Origin: CAYNYM01 sp964644375
GTDB taxonomy: Bacteria; Desulfobacterota; DSM-4660; Desulfatiglandales; HGW-15
Assembly (NCBI GenBank): GCA_964644375.1
Contig: CAZXWJ010000227.1
Location: forward strand, 1-7,049
DNA: 7,049 nucleotides
Reading direction: 5' to 3'
How positions within the stretch are numbered: position 1 is the stretch's first letter; each line of letters opens with the position of its first letter. Shown here in pieces: positions 5,067 through 7,049 of this stretch. The notes under the pieces are model-generated. The model was given only the letters and a program-made list of their open reading frames with translations, made no database searches and was not told where the DNA came from. Position numbers and translations under genes: made by a program.

Positions 5067-7049
5067 TCATGGCTCTACCGCGTCTATGATCGTCTTTATC
5101 CCCTCGGCAACATCCCCCGTGACATGAAATCCTATCACCTTTCGGTTTGCATCGACCAGGGCCCGGCGGTCGCCCAGGGCCTGGGCCATTTTCAACACCC
5201 CGAAGGAGAGAGTGGAACCCTCCTTCCCGGCTTGGTCGGGGATCGGAACATCTTTTTCCGTTTCCGATGTGAACTGCAGGAAGAGCCCTTTACCGCCATC
5301 CCCCTTGTGAAGCTGACCCGTGGAATGAAGAAAACGAGGACCGTAGCCGAGTGTCGTGGCCATACGGTATTTTTTCTGAATCCGTTCCCTCAGGTTCTGG
5401 AGCATCGCGTACGTCTTCTCATCGGGCTTGAGATAGGCCTGTAGAGCAACATAGCCCCTGCCCCCGACCGGGTCTCTGCCGGGATCGGCCCTTTCCAGGA
5501 ATTCTTTCAGTGCCCCCTTGAGCTCGCGTATCGAAGTATCAGCCGTTACGAAGAGGCCGTCGGCCTCAAAGGTCGGCTTTGCCTCTGGCAATCGCCTTTC
5601 TTTTTGGTAGGTCGCCACCATCTCACGCGCAAGGATCTTGGCGGATTCCACGTTCGGTTGGTCAAATGGATTGATCCCCAGGAAATGCCCGGCCACGACG
5701 GTGGCCATTTCCCACCGGAATAACTCGCCACCCAGGTCATAGAGGTCTTTCAGGTCGAGCCGGACCACAGGGTGACCCGCCGCTTCCAGGGCCTCGACCT
5801 TCCCATCATGATGGTGGTCATTCTCCAATCTCAGATAGACAAACAGCCTGTCCCCGGCATAGTAACGGGGCTCGGTCGGCAATTCTCCTTCAACCGGGAG
5901 GATTCCCCTGCCTTCTTTTCCTGTGCTCTCGGCAATCAGTTGCTCAACCCAGGCCCCGAAAGGGGCCAGGGGCGGTGAGATGATCAGCGTGAGCTTATCC
6001 CGGCCCCGGAGGGCCAGTATCCCGATCACGGCCCCCAGCCGAGCCCCGGAATTGTCGCCTCCTACCGAACAGGTACAGCTCTGGCAGTTTTGGGCCACCC
6101 CGGAACCCCTCTCGAGGAGTTGTTTCAGATCCATCCCGACCAGGGCCGCCGGGACCAAACCGAAATAGGACAGGGCCGCATAACGGCCGCCGATATTGGG
6201 GTCATTGAGAAAGGTCCGGCGAAAGGCCAAAGTCTTTGCCATGGCCTCGAGGGAACTGCCGGGGTCGGTGATGGCGATGAAATGGGATCCCACCCGGTCA
6301 GGTCCCAAGGCCTGTGAAACGGAGGTGTAAAAATACTTCATGAAGGAGAGGGTCTCCACGGTGCCGCCCGACTTGGTGGAGACGATGTAAAGGGTCCTGG
6401 CAGGGTCGAACTCCCGAACATAGTGCAAAATGACTTCAGGGTCTGTACTGTCAAGGACCGACAGATCCAGGTAACCCTCTCTAAAACCGAAAACGCGCCG
6501 GAACATTTCCGGGGCAAGACTGGAGCCGCCCATACCCAGCAGCAGGGCGGAGGTCATGCCTGCAGCGCGCACTTCCTGCACCAAATCCGTTATCGACGGA
6601 ACCGCGTCCACCATGACATCGGGACAGTGCAGCCAGCCCAGACGATTGACAATTTCCCCCGGATCCTCTTTCCAGACACGGTGATCATGGGCCCAGATGC
6701 GGCTCATGACCTTCTCTTCCCGAAGTTGGGTAAGGGCATTCCGCACGGCTCCCCGGTGTGCCCCGAGATTCTCGGAATAGGCCTTTTTGCCCTCTGCAAG
6801 GTACCGCTGCTTTTCGGAAATGCTTTGCAATAACCCCTCAAAGAGTTCGGTGAAGGCCTCCACACCCTCCTCCTGAAGGCCCCGGGTAATCTCATCCAAA
6901 TCGACTCCCAGACCGGAAAGCCGCCTCAATTGGGTTGTGGCCTCTTCGAGACCGTCGGTCAGGGTCCCGGAGAGGGTCCCATGGTCAAGGAAAGTTGTCA
7001 GCGTCGCGGGGAGAATGGTATTGACCGTATCCGGTCCGATGAGGGCGTC
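5067..7049 (-). CDS. tal-pgi: Bifunctional transaldolase/glucose-6-phosphate isomerase (5' end off the window)
   Basis: The last 660 residues of a fusion protein are present; the frame is open to the right edge. Residues 1 to about 85 are the C-terminal end of a transaldolase: DALIGPDTVNTILP at 1-14, then FLDHG, then GLGVDLDEITRGLQEEGVEAF at about 46-66, which is the usual tail of the single-domain actinobacterial/cyanobacterial-type transaldolase. The rest is a complete phosphoglucose isomerase: LGMGGSSLAPEM at 171-182, the SIS phosphate-binding STKSGGTVET at 224-233, NIGGRY at 285-290, the catalytic region ESTGKEG at 374-380, NPFDQPNVE at 460-468, and GYGPRFLHSTGQLHKG at 568-583 with the conserved active-site His and Lys. 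The transaldolase active-site lysine lies outside the window. An in-frame TTG at 6929 is not the start, since the transaldolase signature lies upstream of it. The enzyme interconverts glucose 6-phosphate and fructose 6-phosphate and links the latter to erythrose 4-phosphate and sedoheptulose 7-phosphate. Glucokinase follows 22 bp later. Confidence 0.95.
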   Translation of the reverse strand, partial: DALIGPDTVNTILPATLTTFLDHGTLSGTLTDGLEEATTQLRRLSGLGVDLDEITRGLQEEGVEAFTELFEGLLQSISEKQRYLAEGKKAYSENLGAHRGAVRNALTQLREEKVMSRIWAHDHRVWKEDPGEIVNRLGWLHCPDVMVDAVPSITDLVQEVRAAGMTSALLLGMGGSSLAPEMFRRVFGFREGYLDLSVLDSTDPEVILHYVREFDPARTLYIVSTKSGGTVETLSFMKYFYTSVSQALGPDRVGSHFIAITDPGSSLEAMAKTLAFRRTFLNDPNIGGRYAALSYFGLVPAALVGMDLKQLLERGSGVAQNCQSCTCSVGGDNSGARLGAVIGILALRGRDKLTLIISPPLAPFGAWVEQLIAESTGKEGRGILPVEGELPTEPRYYAGDRLFVYLRLENDHHHDGKVEALEAAGHPVVRLDLKDLYDLGGELFRWEMATVVAGHFLGINPFDQPNVESAKILAREMVATYQKERRLPEAKPTFEADGLFVTADTSIRELKGALKEFLERADPGRDPVGGRGYVALQAYLKPDEKTYAMLQNLRERIQKKYRMATTLGYGPRFLHSTGQLHKGDGGKGLFLQFTSETEKDVPIPDQAGKEGSTLSFGVLKMAQALGDRRALVDANRKVIGFHVTGDVAEGIKTIIDAVEP

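Noticed and set aside
6423..6833. A 136-codon plus-strand open frame opposite the Tal-Pgi gene
   Set aside because: It is antisense to conserved Pgi motifs, has no clear ribosome binding site, and has a low-quality translation rich in His, Gln and Gly.

Overview
All six genes in this 7 kb window lie on the minus strand, so transcription runs from the right edge to the left edge. In transcription order they are: a transaldolase/glucose-6-phosphate isomerase fusion (5' end off the window), glucokinase, a nitroreductase-family flavoprotein, a two-domain glycosyltransferase fusion (TIGR04282-like plus TIGR04283-like), an FAD/NAD(P)-dependent pyridine nucleotide-disulfide-type oxidoreductase, and an alpha/beta hydrolase (3' end off the window). 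Coding density is high. There are no tRNA or rRNA genes, no CRISPR array, no insertion sequence and no phage-like genes.

Organism (inference only): GC is moderately high, and the fused Tal-Pgi, the fused glycosyltransferase pair and the single-chain rubredoxin-reductase-like flavoprotein together resemble chromosomes of anaerobic Desulfobacterota (the former deltaproteobacteria). No taxonomic marker is present, so this is a lean and not an identification.

Layout. Region 1 (about 3278-7049) is the sugar-phosphate block. Tal-Pgi ends 22 bp before the chosen glucokinase start, and glucokinase ends 45 bp before the nitroreductase, so these three are very likely co-transcribed. Glucokinase makes glucose 6-phosphate, the Pgi half interconverts it with fructose 6-phosphate, and the transaldolase half links fructose 6-phosphate to the non-oxidative pentose phosphate pathway. 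The nitroreductase has no obvious metabolic tie. Region 2 (1876-3195) is the glycosyltransferase fusion, 82 bp further on and possibly in the same transcript. Region 3 (1649-1875) is a 227-bp non-coding spacer, the only sizeable one. It holds a weak hairpin at the end of the glycosyltransferase gene, a second short hairpin and an inverted pair of 7-bp repeat clusters. It probably separates transcription units. Region 4 (1-1648) is the FAD oxidoreductase followed 68 bp later by the hydrolase, probably a second operon.

I see ordinary housekeeping and accessory metabolism and no convincing new system. The points most worth a second look are the two gene fusions, the GCTGATN heptad repeats in the spacer, and the unknown electron partner of the FAD oxidoreductase.
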